Of a stretch of DNA of 64,000 nt, positions 52,889-61,538 are shown piece after piece. The translations under genes and the position numbers were made by a program. The DNA comes from Saccharothrix obliqua. GTDB lineage: Bacteria; Actinomycetota; Actinomycetes; Mycobacteriales; Pseudonocardiaceae. The stretch is from NCBI RefSeq assembly GCF_019375475.1, contig NZ_JAHXGQ010000018.1, positions 22,618-86,617 on the forward strand, written 5' to 3'. Below the pieces are notes generated by a model. That model saw nothing but the letters and a program-made list of their open reading frames with translations, ran no database searches and was not told the DNA's origin. How positions within the stretch are numbered: the stretch's first letter is position 1; each line of letters starts with the position of its first letter.

Positions 52889-53072
52889 CGCCGGCTTCCT
52901 CCTCGCCTGCCCACTTCGTGGTGCCCGTGCCGACCACGGGCGCCCCGCCGATGGCGGGGCCCAGCACCCGGGTACCGCGACTCCTCAGACAGTGCCCAGT
53001 ACCCCGCGCGCATTCAAACAGGTCAAGGCTCACATCGGTACTGGTGGTGGCCGATGAGTAGCGTGGGTTGCC

Positions 53073-53753
53073 ATGATCTCGCGTGTCGCCGTAGTGCCGC
53101 ACCCTCCCCTCCTCGTGCCGGAACTGGTCGGCGCGGACGCCCCGGAGACCGCGCCGGTGCGGTCCGCGTGCCTCGCCGCCGCGCGGGAGCTGGCCGCCTG
53201 CGCCCCGGACTGGACGGCGGTCGCGGTCGACCCGTCGGGGCCCCGCACGCTGGCCGACGTGGGTGGCTCCTTCCGCGGGTTCGGCGTGGACGTGCGGGTT
53301 TCGCTCTCCGCCGAGCCGTCCTCTGTGGAGCCGGCGCTCCCGCTGCCGGCCCTCGTCGCGGGGTGGCTGCGGGAGCAGGTCGGCGCACGCAGCGTCCGCC
53401 TCCACCTGGTGCCGCCGGACATGTCGCCGGACGACTGTGTTGCATTCGGGTCACAGTTGGGTGGACGAGCGCTCTTGGTGCTCGGTGACGGGTCCCACCG
53501 GCACGGCGAACAGGCCGTCGGACGGGCCGACGACCGGGCCGGGTCGTTCGACGAGGACGTGCGCGCGGCGCTCGCGGCGGCGGACCCGGGGGGCCTGCGG
53601 GCGCTCGACCCGGCGCTGGCCGACGAGCTGGGCGCGCACGGCCGGGCCGCCTGGCAGGTGCTGGCCGGGGTGCCGGGCGCGTGGCGCACCGCGCACTCGG
53701 AGTTCACCGCGCCCTTCGGCGTCGGGTACCACGTGGCGGTCTGGGAGGCTTAG
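53073..53753 (+). CDS. LigB-like (class III extradiol dioxygenase-fold) protein, Rv2728c-like
   Basis: 226 residues. The N-terminus VAVVPHPPLLVPEL is characteristic of the LigB-fold proteins encoded beside miaA in actinobacteria (Rv2728c position). A second fold element is LLVLGDGSHRHGEQA. Whether metal-binding residues for ring cleavage are complete cannot be decided by eye. Immediately upstream of miaA (4 bp), so probably co-transcribed. Confidence 0.85.
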   Translation: MISRVAVVPHPPLLVPELVGADAPETAPVRSACLAAARELAACAPDWTAVAVDPSGPRTLADVGGSFRGFGVDVRVSLSAEPSSVEPALPLPALVAGWLREQVGARSVRLHLVPPDMSPDDCVAFGSQLGGRALLVLGDGSHRHGEQAVGRADDRAGSFDEDVRAALAAADPGGLRALDPALADELGAHGRAAWQVLAGVPGAWRTAHSEFTAPFGVGYHVAVWEA

Positions 53754-53757
53754 CCGC

Positions 53758-54660
53758 GTGAACGCGCCTGTCGCCGTCGTCGGCCCCACCGCAACCGGCA
53801 AGTCGGACCTCGCCGTGCGGCTCGCCGTCGAGCTGGGCGGCGAGGTGGTCAACGCCGACTCGATGCAGCTCTACCGGGGCATGGACATCGGCACGGCGAA
53901 GCTGACCGTTGACGAGCGCCGGGGCGTGCCGCACCACCTGCTGGACGTGCTGGACGTCCGGGAGACCGCGTCGGTGGCCGCCTACCAGCGCGCGGCGCGC
54001 GCCGTGGTGGAGTCGCTGCTGGCGGCGGGCCGCGTGCCCGTCCTGGTGGGCGGGTCCGGGTTGTACGTGCAGGCCGTGCTGGACGACCTGGTGTTCCCCG
54101 GCACCGACGACGGCATCCGCACCCGGCTGGAGGGCGAGCTGGCCGAGCGGGGCGCGGAGGCGCTGCACGCGCGGCTCGCGCGGGTGGACCCGGCCGCCGC
54201 GCTGGCGATCCTGCCCACCAACGGCCGACGCGTGGTGCGTGCCCTGGAAGTCGTGGAACTGACCGGGCGGCCCTTCTCGGCGACCCTGCCCAAACCGGGT
54301 CCCGCCCGCTACGGCGCGGTGCTGGTCGGCCTCGACCGCGCGGTGTCCGAACTGGACGAGCGGGTGGACCGGCGGGTCGACCGGATGTTCGCCGAGGGCC
54401 TGGTGGACGAGGTGCGGGCGCTGGCGGCGGCGGGTCTGCGGGAGGGGCGGACCGCGTCGCGCGCGCTGGGCTACCAGCAGGTGCTGGCGGCGTTCGACGG
54501 CGAGCACGACCTCGCCACCGCGGCGGCCGAGACCGCGCAGGGCACGCGGCGGTTCGTGCGCAGGCAGCGGTCGTGGTTCCGCCGCGACCGGCGGGTCACG
54601 TGGTTCGACGCCGCGTCACCCACCCTGGCCGAGGACGTGCTCCGACTGGTCGCGAAGTAG
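53758..54660 (+). CDS. miaA: tRNA dimethylallyltransferase MiaA
   Basis: 300 residues. P-loop GPTATGKSD near residue 9, DSMQLYRGMDIGTAK with the conserved Asp/Gln, GGSGLYVQAVLDDL, and the C-terminal YQQVL...TRRFVRRQRSWFRRD segment. It adds dimethylallyl to A37 of tRNAs reading UNN codons, the substrate for MiaB encoded upstream. GTG start 53758. The dapF gene follows 9 bases later. Confidence 0.96.
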   Translation: MNAPVAVVGPTATGKSDLAVRLAVELGGEVVNADSMQLYRGMDIGTAKLTVDERRGVPHHLLDVLDVRETASVAAYQRAARAVVESLLAAGRVPVLVGGSGLYVQAVLDDLVFPGTDDGIRTRLEGELAERGAEALHARLARVDPAAALAILPTNGRRVVRALEVVELTGRPFSATLPKPGPARYGAVLVGLDRAVSELDERVDRRVDRMFAEGLVDEVRALAAAGLREGRTASRALGYQQVLAAFDGEHDLATAAAETAQGTRRFVRRQRSWFRRDRRVTWFDAASPTLAEDVLRLVAK

Positions 54661-54669
54661 CCTGAACGG

Positions 54670-55470
54670 GTGGGCGTCGAGTTCTTGAAGGGCCACGGCA
54701 CGGAGAACGACTTCGTGGTGCTGCCCGACCCGGACGGTGTGCTGGACCTGACCGAGGAGCGGGTGCGCGCGCTGTGCGACCGGCAACGCGGGCTGGGCGC
54801 GGACGGCGTGCTGCGGGTCGTGCGGCCCGACTTCGGTCCCTGGTTCATGGACTACCGCAACGCCGACGGCTCCATCGCCGAGATGTGCGGCAACGGTGTG
54901 CGCGTGTTCGCCCGTTACCTGGTGGAGGCCGAACTCGCGCCCCTCGGGGAGTTCACCATCGGCACGCGTGCCGGGCAGCGGGACGTCGTCGTCCACGACG
55001 ACGGCACCGTGACGGTGGGCATGGGCCGCGCTTCGGTCACCGGGACGTCCACGGCCGTCGTGGGCGGCGCGGAGTTCGGCGGGGTCGCCGTGGACGTCGG
55101 CAACCCGCACCTGGCGTGCGTGACGGAAACGCCCGTGGCGGCGCTGGACCTGCGTGACCAACCCGGCTACGACCCGGCGGTGTTCCCGAACGGCGTGAAC
55201 GTGGAGTTCGTCAACGTCCTGGGCGACGGCGCGCTGCGGATGCGCGTGCACGAGCGCGGTGTGGGCGAGACCAGGTCGTGCGGCACGGGCACGGTCGCCA
55301 CGGTGGCGGCGTGGCTGCACGGCACGGGCCGGCGCACCGGGAAGGCCACTGTGGACGTCCTCGGCGGCCGGGTGACCGTCGTCGTGGAGGAGGACGGCGC
55401 GACCCTCACCGGACCGGCGGTGCTGCTCGCGCGCGGTGAACTCGACCAGGCGTGGTGGGACGCCCTCTAG
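54670..55470 (+). CDS. dapF: Diaminopimelate epimerase
   Basis: 266 residues, PLP-independent epimerase converting LL- to meso-diaminopimelate for lysine and peptidoglycan synthesis. The two catalytic cysteines are C73 (EMCGNGVR) and C204 (TRSCGTGT). It starts at GTG 54670 (MGVEFLKGHGTENDFVV). The TAG stop shares a CTAG (55467-55470) with the stop of the convergent SMP-30 gene. Confidence 0.96.
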   Translation: MGVEFLKGHGTENDFVVLPDPDGVLDLTEERVRALCDRQRGLGADGVLRVVRPDFGPWFMDYRNADGSIAEMCGNGVRVFARYLVEAELAPLGEFTIGTRAGQRDVVVHDDGTVTVGMGRASVTGTSTAVVGGAEFGGVAVDVGNPHLACVTETPVAALDLRDQPGYDPAVFPNGVNVEFVNVLGDGALRMRVHERGVGETRSCGTGTVATVAAWLHGTGRRTGKATVDVLGGRVTVVVEEDGATLTGPAVLLARGELDQAWWDAL

Positions 55471-56324
55471 AGGTCGAACACCTCCAGCTTCCCGAGCCTG
55501 GCCGCGGCCACCACCTCGGGCTGCGACGTGGGCGCGGTGCAGCAGACCAGCCGACCGCCGACGACCGCGACGGCGAAGCAGGTCTGGCTGGTCGTCACGC
55601 GGTGCGTGATCCGGCCGCCCTCGACCACGCGGAACGCGCACGGCTGGAGCGCGGGCGCGACCCACACGCCGCCCTCGTCGTCCACGGCGATGCCGTCCGG
55701 CGCGATGAAGTGCTCCCGCAGCTCGGCCCACACCCGTCGGTTGGTCAGCGCGCCGTCGGCCGCCACGTCGAACGCGGTGAGCCCGAAGGCGAGCGTTTCC
55801 GCCACCACGAGCGTGCCGTCCGGCAGGAACACCATGCCGTTGGGGAATTTCATGTCCTCGGCGGCGACGGACACGGCGCCGTCGACGTCCACGAACGCCA
55901 GGGGCGTGCCGGGCGCGACCCAGCCCGGTTCCCGCATGGCCGACTCACCGCCCGCCGCGATCGCCGCGTGCAGGTCGAACCCGAAGTTGCCGACGTACGC
56001 CCGGCCCAGGCGGTCGACCAGCATGTCGTTGGCGTGGAACGTGGCGATGCCGTTGAGGTCCGCGTGCTGGACCAGCACACCGCCTTCGAGCCGTCGCACG
56101 GTGCGGTCCCGCATGGACACCACCAGCAACCGGCCGTCGGGCAGCCAGCCCAGCCCGGACGGCTGGTCGGGGACCTCGCACACCACCTCCTCGTCGCCCG
56201 TGGCGAGGTCGAGCGCACGCACCTCGTGGTCGTAGAAGTCGGAGTAGTACAGGCGACCGTCGGGGCCGCCGCGCGGCCCTTCGCCGAACCTGATCCCGTC
56301 CCTCAGCACCGCCGTGTCAGCCAT
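55467..56324 (-). CDS. SMP-30/gluconolactonase-family protein
   Basis: 285 residues forming a six-bladed beta-propeller. Family features are RFGEGPRGGPDGRLYYSDFYDHEV near the start, FHANDMLVDRLGRAYVGNFGF and FPNGMVFLPDGTLVVAETLA, which carry the metal ligands. Likely hydrolyses a sugar lactone or related ester. The start is ambiguous between ATG 56324 and GTG 56333. Not part of the conserved dapF-hflX block in mycobacteria, so this and the next two genes appear to be a lineage-specific insertion. Confidence 0.9.
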   Translation of the reverse strand: MADTAVLRDGIRFGEGPRGGPDGRLYYSDFYDHEVRALDLATGDEEVVCEVPDQPSGLGWLPDGRLLVVSMRDRTVRRLEGGVLVQHADLNGIATFHANDMLVDRLGRAYVGNFGFDLHAAIAAGGESAMREPGWVAPGTPLAFVDVDGAVSVAAEDMKFPNGMVFLPDGTLVVAETLAFGLTAFDVAADGALTNRRVWAELREHFIAPDGIAVDDEGGVWVAPALQPCAFRVVEGGRITHRVTTSQTCFAVAVVGGRLVCCTAPTSQPEVVAAARLGKLEVFDL

Positions 56325-56368
56325 GCCGGGCACGCTAGTGATCGGCGGGGTCGCCGCACATCACCCCA

Positions 56369-57592
56369 TCAGTGCGCATCGACCGCCGACGCGTCCCGGC
56401 GCAGCGGTGACTGGACCACCCACACCACGGACAACACCCGGCCGACGACACCCACCCACAGCGTGGCGAGCACACCGATCTCGGACCCGAGCAGGCCGCC
56501 CACGAGCCCGCCGACGGGCAGCGCGCCCCACACGACGAACCGCACCGAGGCGTTCATCCGGCCCAGCAGGTGGTCCGGGCAGATCGCCTGCCGGTAGCTG
56601 ACCTGCGCGATGTTGTAGACGATCGTCCCGTACGCCGTCACCAGGTCCGCGACCACCACGAACGCCAACCGCCAACCGGGTTCGGCCAGTGGCAGCAGCA
56701 GCCCGAGGGGCTGCGTGACCAGCATCGACAGCCAGATCACGCGGGTCTGCCCGAACCGGCGGTTCCACCGGTCGGCGGTCAGCGCGCCGAGCACGCCGCC
56801 CACGCCCGCCGCGCTGAGCAGCAACCCGACCACGCCGTCGGACAGGTCCAGGTCGCGCGTCAGGAACAGCACCACCACGGCGAGCGACACGCCGTCGAAG
56901 AAGTTCGCCGTGCCGGTCGTGCCGACGATGGCGCGCAGCGACCGGTGGCCGAACACGAACCGCAGCCCCTCCGCGATCTCCGGGACCAGCCCGGACCGGC
57001 GGGTCGCGGCGGGCCGGGGCTCGACCGCGCGGATGCGCAGCAGGTACCACGCCGAGGCCAGGTAGCCGATGCCGGTGGCGAGCACGCCGTTGGCCGCGCC
57101 GAGCGCCTGCGCCACGCCACCCGCCGCGGCCGGCCCGGACACCTCGGCGACGGACTGGCTGGCGGTGAGCTTGGCGTTGCCCTCCACGAGCCGGTCCCGG
57201 CCGACCAGCACGGGCAGGTACGACTGGTAGGCGATGTCGAACATGACCGTCGCCGCGCCCACCAGCAGCGCGACGACCACCAGGTGCGTGAACGTCAGCG
57301 CCTCCAGCCACCACGCCACCGGGATGGACAGCATCAGGACGGCACGCACGAGGTCGGCGGCGAGCATCACCGGGCGGCGGCGCAGCCGGTCCACCCACAC
57401 GCCGGCGGGCAGGCCGATGAGCAGGAACGCCGCCGTGTTCGCGGCCGTGAGCAGGCCCATCTGGAACGGGGACGCGGCCAGCACGCCCGCCGCGAGCAGC
57501 GGGAGGACGGTGCGGCCGATGCTCGCGCCGAACTGGCTGATGGTGTCGCCCGCCCAGAGCAGGCGGAAGTCGCGGTGGTTCCAGAGGGACAC
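56369..57592 (-). CDS. MFS exporter (MFS_3/EntS-like) under ArsR-type control
   Basis: 407 residues, 12 spans, start SLWNHRDFRLLWAGDTISQFGASIGRTVLPLLA and loop GVWVDRLRRRPVMLAADLVRA; DHLLGRMNASVRFVVWG in the second half. Same subfamily as the exporter at 35.3 kb. I use GTG 57592; the frame is open to a TTG at 57628, but that would place the operator inside the gene. Divergent from an ArsR-type regulator with an inverted repeat in the 53-bp gap. Substrate unknown. Confidence 0.88.
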   Translation of the reverse strand: MSLWNHRDFRLLWAGDTISQFGASIGRTVLPLLAAGVLAASPFQMGLLTAANTAAFLLIGLPAGVWVDRLRRRPVMLAADLVRAVLMLSIPVAWWLEALTFTHLVVVALLVGAATVMFDIAYQSYLPVLVGRDRLVEGNAKLTASQSVAEVSGPAAAGGVAQALGAANGVLATGIGYLASAWYLLRIRAVEPRPAATRRSGLVPEIAEGLRFVFGHRSLRAIVGTTGTANFFDGVSLAVVVLFLTRDLDLSDGVVGLLLSAAGVGGVLGALTADRWNRRFGQTRVIWLSMLVTQPLGLLLPLAEPGWRLAFVVVADLVTAYGTIVYNIAQVSYRQAICPDHLLGRMNASVRFVVWGALPVGGLVGGLLGSEIGVLATLWVGVVGRVLSVVWVVQSPLRRDASAVDAH

Positions 57593-57608
57593 GCCGGGAG
57601 TCTCGCCC

Positions 57609-57634
57609 AAGTGATTGGAAAGTGTCAATCACTT
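57609..57634. promoter_or_regulatory. Inverted-repeat operator between exporter and regulator
   Basis: AAGTGATTG (57609-57617) and CAATCACTT (57626-57634) form a perfect 9-bp inverted repeat separated by 8 bases. It fills half of the gap between the divergent exporter and regulator starts, the expected place for an ArsR-family autoregulatory site. Confidence 0.75.
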
Positions 57635-57645
57635 ACCCTGTCCCC

Positions 57646-58131
57646 ATGCACCGACGCCCGGCCACCGAGGCAGAGGCCGCCGCGCTCGCGTCCGCCGTGC
57701 GGCTGCGCATCATCCGCCTCACCTACGACCGCGCCCTCACCAACAAGGAGATCGCCGACCGCCTCGGCCGCGATCCCGCCACGACGCTGCACCACGTGCG
57801 CAAACTCGTCGCGACCGGTTTCCTCGTCGCCGAGCGGGCGCGGTCGGGCAACCGGGGCGCGCGGGAGATCCCGTACCGGTCCACCGGCCTGTCCTGGCAG
57901 CTGGAGGGCGGCGACCCCGAGGCGCGCAACCAGGCCATGCTGGAGGCGTACCTCGCGGAGATCGCCGAGCTGCCGCCCGACCAGGTGGACCAGGCCCGGC
58001 TGGTCGTCCGGGTGAACCCCCGGGAACTAAACCGGCGCCTCCGTTCGTTGTTGGAGGAGCTGGCAGCCGGACCGGACGACCCGGAAGGACAACGCGTGGC
58101 GCTCTACCTCGCGGTGTACCCCGGTGATTAA
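57646..58131 (+). CDS. ArsR-type winged-helix regulator
   Basis: 161 residues. N-terminal winged helix (LASAVRLRIIRLTYDRALTNKEIADRLGRDPATTLHHVRKLVATGFL, about 9-60) with the wing GNRGAREIPYRSTG, then an acidic helical C-terminus (~80 residues). No metal-binding CxC motif, so the signal is probably not a metal. ATG 57646 follows the operator; a GTG at 57622 would start inside it. Divergent partner of the MFS exporter, which it presumably represses. Confidence 0.88.
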   Translation: MHRRPATEAEAAALASAVRLRIIRLTYDRALTNKEIADRLGRDPATTLHHVRKLVATGFLVAERARSGNRGAREIPYRSTGLSWQLEGGDPEARNQAMLEAYLAEIAELPPDQVDQARLVVRVNPRELNRRLRSLLEELAAGPDDPEGQRVALYLAVYPGD

Positions 58132-58173
58132 CCACTCGGCTCCGGTGACCGGACGTGCGACGATGAAGGGCAA

Positions 58174-59616
58174 ATGACGGAAAACACGCACAACGACGAA
58201 TGGCTCGACCACGACGACGAGCTGTCCACCGGCGATCTCGCGCTCGCCGACCGCAACGCGCTGCGCCGCGTCGCCGGGCTCTCCACCGAACTCCAGGACG
58301 TCACCGAGGTCGAGTACCGACAGCTCCGCTTGGAGCGGGTCGTGCTGGTCGGCGTGTGGACCGAGGGCTCCGCGGCCGACTCCGAGGCTTCGCTGGCGGA
58401 ACTGGCGCTGCTCGCCGAGACGGCGGGCTCCGAGGTCCTGGAGGGCCTCGTGCAGCGGCGGGACCGCCCGGACCCGGCCACCTACATCGGCTCCGGCAAG
58501 GTCGCGGAGCTGCGTGACATCGTGATCTCGACCGGCGCGGACACGGTGATCTGCGACGGCGAGCTGTCCCCCGGCCAGCTGCGGCAGCTGGAGGAGAAGC
58601 TCAAGGTCAAGGTCGTCGACCGCACCGCGCTGATCCTCGACATCTTCGCCCAGCACGCGTCCTCCAAGGAGGGCAAGGCGCAGGTGGAGCTGGCGCAGTT
58701 GCAGTACCTGCTGCCACGCCTGCGTGGTTGGGGCGAGTCGCTGTCCCGGCAGGCCGGTGGCCGCGCCGGCGGCGGCAATGGCGGCGTGGGTCTGCGTGGT
58801 CCCGGTGAGACGAAGCTGGAGACGGACCGCAGGCGCATCCGCGCCCGGATCGCGAAGCTGCGGCGGCAGATCGCCGCGATGAGCGTCATCCGGGACACCA
58901 AGCGGGGCGCGCGGGTCGCGAACGCCGTGCCCAACGTGGCCATCGCCGGCTACACCAACGCGGGCAAGTCCAGCCTGCTCAACGCGCTGACCGGCGCGGG
59001 CGTGCTGGTGGAGGACGCGTTGTTCGCCACCCTCGACCCGACGACCAGGCGCACCCAGACCCCGGAGGGCCTGCCGCTCACGCTGACCGACACGGTCGGC
59101 TTCGTCCGGCACCTGCCGCACCAGCTCGTGGAGGCGTTCCGCTCCACGCTGGAGGAGGTCGCCGACGCCGACCTGCTGGTGCACGTGGTCGACGGTTCGG
59201 ACGCCATGCCGGAGAAGCAGGTCGCGGCGGTGCGCGAGGTGATCGGCGAGATCAGCGAGCGCCGCGACGACCCGATGCCGCCCGAGCTGCTGGTGGTGAA
59301 CAAGATCGACGCGGTGGGCGAGCTGGGTCTCGCGCGGCTGCGCCACCTGTTCCCCACCGCGGTGCTGGTGTCGGCGCACACCGGTGAGGGCGTGGCCGAG
59401 CTGCGGGAGCGCATCGCGTCCCTCACCCCCCGGCCGGAGGTCGTGGTGGAGGCGCTGGTGCCGTACGCGCGTGGCGAGCTGGTGGCCCGCGTGTACCGCG
59501 AGGGCGAGGTGCTCAAGGAGCGCCACACCGAGGAGGGCACGGAGCTGAGCGCCCGCGTCCGCCCGGACCTGGCGGGCGCGCTGGAGCAGTTCGCCGTGAA
59601 CGGAAGCCGCGCCTGA
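58174..59616 (+). CDS. hflX: GTPase HflX
   Basis: 480 residues. The N-terminal HflX domain includes DRRDRPDPATYIGSGKV-type ATP-binding sequence (here LVQRRDRPDPATYIGSGKV), a Gly-rich linker (GGRAGGGNGGVGLRGPGE), and a G domain with G1 GYTNAGKSS, G3 DTVGF and G4 NKID. It splits or rescues ribosomes under heat or antibiotic stress in studied bacteria. ATG start; lies in the miaA-dapF-hflX order shared with mycobacteria. Confidence 0.95.
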   Translation: MTENTHNDEWLDHDDELSTGDLALADRNALRRVAGLSTELQDVTEVEYRQLRLERVVLVGVWTEGSAADSEASLAELALLAETAGSEVLEGLVQRRDRPDPATYIGSGKVAELRDIVISTGADTVICDGELSPGQLRQLEEKLKVKVVDRTALILDIFAQHASSKEGKAQVELAQLQYLLPRLRGWGESLSRQAGGRAGGGNGGVGLRGPGETKLETDRRRIRARIAKLRRQIAAMSVIRDTKRGARVANAVPNVAIAGYTNAGKSSLLNALTGAGVLVEDALFATLDPTTRRTQTPEGLPLTLTDTVGFVRHLPHQLVEAFRSTLEEVADADLLVHVVDGSDAMPEKQVAAVREVIGEISERRDDPMPPELLVVNKIDAVGELGLARLRHLFPTAVLVSAHTGEGVAELRERIASLTPRPEVVVEALVPYARGELVARVYREGEVLKERHTEEGTELSARVRPDLAGALEQFAVNGSRA

Positions 59617-59620
59617 CCCG

Positions 59621-60622
59621 TTGCACGCGGCACTGCTCACCCTGGCGCTGACGGCCGGCTACGCGATCGCGCAGCCGGCCGTCACCGACGTGTGCCGGGT
59701 GACCGACCAGCGGTTGGCGGAGCTGTCCGGCCTGGCGTCGGACGGCGAGCAGTGGTACGCGGTCAACGACAGCGACGACGGCCGGGTGGAGATCCACGTC
59801 CTGGACCGGACGTGCCGGATCACCGACACCATCACCGCGGACGTCGACCCGTACGACGTGGAGGACTTGGCCCTCGCGCCGGACGGCACGTTCTGGTTGG
59901 CGGACACGGGCGACAACACCAAGTCCCGGGAGACGGTGGCGTTGCACGCGGTGTCGCGCGACGGCACCGCCCGCCTGTTCCGCCTCACCTACCCGGACGG
60001 CAAGCACGACGCGGAGGCGTTGCTGCTGGACGCGAGCGGTGTACCGCACATCGTGACCAAGGAGCCCCTCGGCTCGCCGCTGGTGTACCGGCCGGCGGCG
60101 GAGCTTTCGACGGAGCGGCCGACCCCGTTGGAGCAGGTCGGCAGGGTGCCCATCAAGACCACCGAGACGACCGGCGGTCCGCTGCAAAGCCCCGTCGTGA
60201 CCCGCCTGGTGACCGGGGGCGCCATGTCGAAGGACGGCAAGGTGGCGGCCCTGCGCACCTACACGGACGCGTACCTGTTCACCGTGCCGGACAACGACCT
60301 GGTGAAGGCCCTGGAGAGCACCCCGGTCCGCATCCCGCTGCCCGACGAGCCGCAGGGCGAGGCCATCGCCTTCGAGCCCGACGGCACCCTGCTGTCGGCG
60401 TCGGAGTTCGACCGCCAACCGGACTCGGTGATCCGAGCGGTGCCCAACGCGGCACTGGCAGCACCACAGCCGACCACCACCACCCAGCCGCCACCGACCA
60501 CCGAGGCGCAACCGGAGCCACCACCCGCCGAGAACCGGGCGCTGTGGCCGGTCATCGGCGGCGGCGCGGCGGCCCTGGCCCTGCTGGCACTGACCGCCCG
60601 CCGCCTGCGCCGACGGCGTTAG
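59621..60622 (+). CDS. Exported beta-propeller-like protein with C-terminal membrane anchor
   Basis: 333 residues: Sec signal (ALLTLALTAGYAIAQPA), a propeller-like mature domain (ELSGLASDGEQWYAVNDSDDGRVEIHVLD; DVEDLALAPDGTFWLADTGDN), a Pro/Thr-rich linker (PTTTTQPPPTTEAQPEPPP), one C-terminal transmembrane helix and a basic tail (RRLRRRR). It is therefore displayed on the cell surface. Function unknown. TTG start at 59621, 4 bases after hflX; overlaps the convergent lexA stop by 4 bp. Confidence 0.82.
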   Translation: MHAALLTLALTAGYAIAQPAVTDVCRVTDQRLAELSGLASDGEQWYAVNDSDDGRVEIHVLDRTCRITDTITADVDPYDVEDLALAPDGTFWLADTGDNTKSRETVALHAVSRDGTARLFRLTYPDGKHDAEALLLDASGVPHIVTKEPLGSPLVYRPAAELSTERPTPLEQVGRVPIKTTETTGGPLQSPVVTRLVTGGAMSKDGKVAALRTYTDAYLFTVPDNDLVKALESTPVRIPLPDEPQGEAIAFEPDGTLLSASEFDRQPDSVIRAVPNAALAAPQPTTTTQPPPTTEAQPEPPPAENRALWPVIGGGAAALALLALTARRLRRRR

Positions 60623-61320
60623 AGGCGGCGCAGGACGGCGACGACCTTGCCCAGGATCGAGGCTTCGTCACCGAGGATGGGCTGGTAGGCGGGGTTGTGC
60701 GGCAGCAGCCAGACGTGCCCGTCCCGCCGCTTGAACGTCTTCACGGTCGCTTCGCCGTCGATCATGGCGGCGACCACGTCGCCGTTGTCGGCGGTCGGCT
60801 GCTGGCGGACCACGACCCAGTCACCATCGGTGATCGCGGCGTCCACCATCGAGTCACCCACGACCTTGAGCAGGAACACCTCGCCCTCACCCACGAGGTC
60901 GCGAGGCAGCGGGAAAACGTCCTCGATGGCCTCTTCGGCGAGGATCGGCCCACCGGCCGCGATGCGACCCAGCATCGGCACGTAGGCGGGCGTCGGCTTG
61001 GACGCCGGGTCGAGCCCGGTCACGATCTCGGTCGGCAGCACACCCACCGCCCGCGGCCGGTTGGGGTCCCGGCGCAGGAAGCCCTTGCGCTCCAGCGCGC
61101 GCAACTGGTGCGCCACGGAGGACGTCGAGGTGAGCCCGACGGCTTCCCCGATCTCCCGCACGCTGGGCGGGTAGCCGAACCGGTCCAGCCAGTCGCGGAT
61201 CACGTCGAGCACCTTGCGCTGGCGCAGCGTGAGCCCGGCGTTGCCCGCCACGTCGGCGGGAGCAGGCGCGGAGGGCACATCGCCGCCGGTGCGCAGTTCG
61301 TCATCGGTCTTGCGAGCCAC
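60619..61320 (-). CDS. lexA: SOS repressor LexA
   Basis: 233 residues. N-terminal winged helix (LTLRQRKVLDVIRDWLDRFGYPPSVREIGEAVGLTSTSSVAHQL), self-cleavage site at A122-G123 (RIAAGGPI) and the Ser-Lys dyad S157 (VVGDSMVDA) and K194 (ATVKTF). RecA-stimulated autocleavage derepresses DNA-damage genes. The GTG at 61320 has GAGGAGGGAAG upstream; the longer frame to 61458 would cover its own operator. Two SOS boxes lie in the gap to the divergent LysM gene. Confidence 0.96.
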   Translation of the reverse strand: MARKTDDELRTGGDVPSAPAPADVAGNAGLTLRQRKVLDVIRDWLDRFGYPPSVREIGEAVGLTSTSSVAHQLRALERKGFLRRDPNRPRAVGVLPTEIVTGLDPASKPTPAYVPMLGRIAAGGPILAEEAIEDVFPLPRDLVGEGEVFLLKVVGDSMVDAAITDGDWVVVRQQPTADNGDVVAAMIDGEATVKTFKRRDGHVWLLPHNPAYQPILGDEASILGKVVAVLRRL

Positions 61321-61408
61321 GGTGCTTCCCTCCTCACCGGTCCCGATTGCCCAGGCCGGCTGTACGTCGATCTTCGGTTGTCGAAGGTAGTCGTGTTCAA
61401 CGTCCAGA

Positions 61409-61424
61409 TCAAACACCTGTTCGA
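61409..61424. promoter_or_regulatory. SOS box (LexA operator), lexA-proximal
   Basis: TCAAACACCTGTTCGA matches the actinobacterial SOS consensus TCGAAC-N4-GTTCGA at all but one position. It lies 89 bp upstream of the lexA start and likely autoregulates lexA. Confidence 0.75.
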
Positions 61425-61490
61425 AGTAAGTGTCGGCGTGTCCCTCCCCTTTCCCCAACCGAAGTGGTAGACATTCGCACGGACGTTCGA

Positions 61491-61506
61491 TCGAACATAA
61501 GTTCGA
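61491..61506. promoter_or_regulatory. SOS box (LexA operator), LysM-gene-proximal
   Basis: TCGAACATAAGTTCGA is a perfect match to TCGAAC-N4-GTTCGA. It lies 33 bp upstream of the LysM gene start, overlapping the expected promoter, and overlaps a second palindrome GTTCGATCGAAC (61485-61496). Confidence 0.92.
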
Positions 61507-61538
61507 TCATGATCGGATGACCTGCGTAGGGAGGCGTC

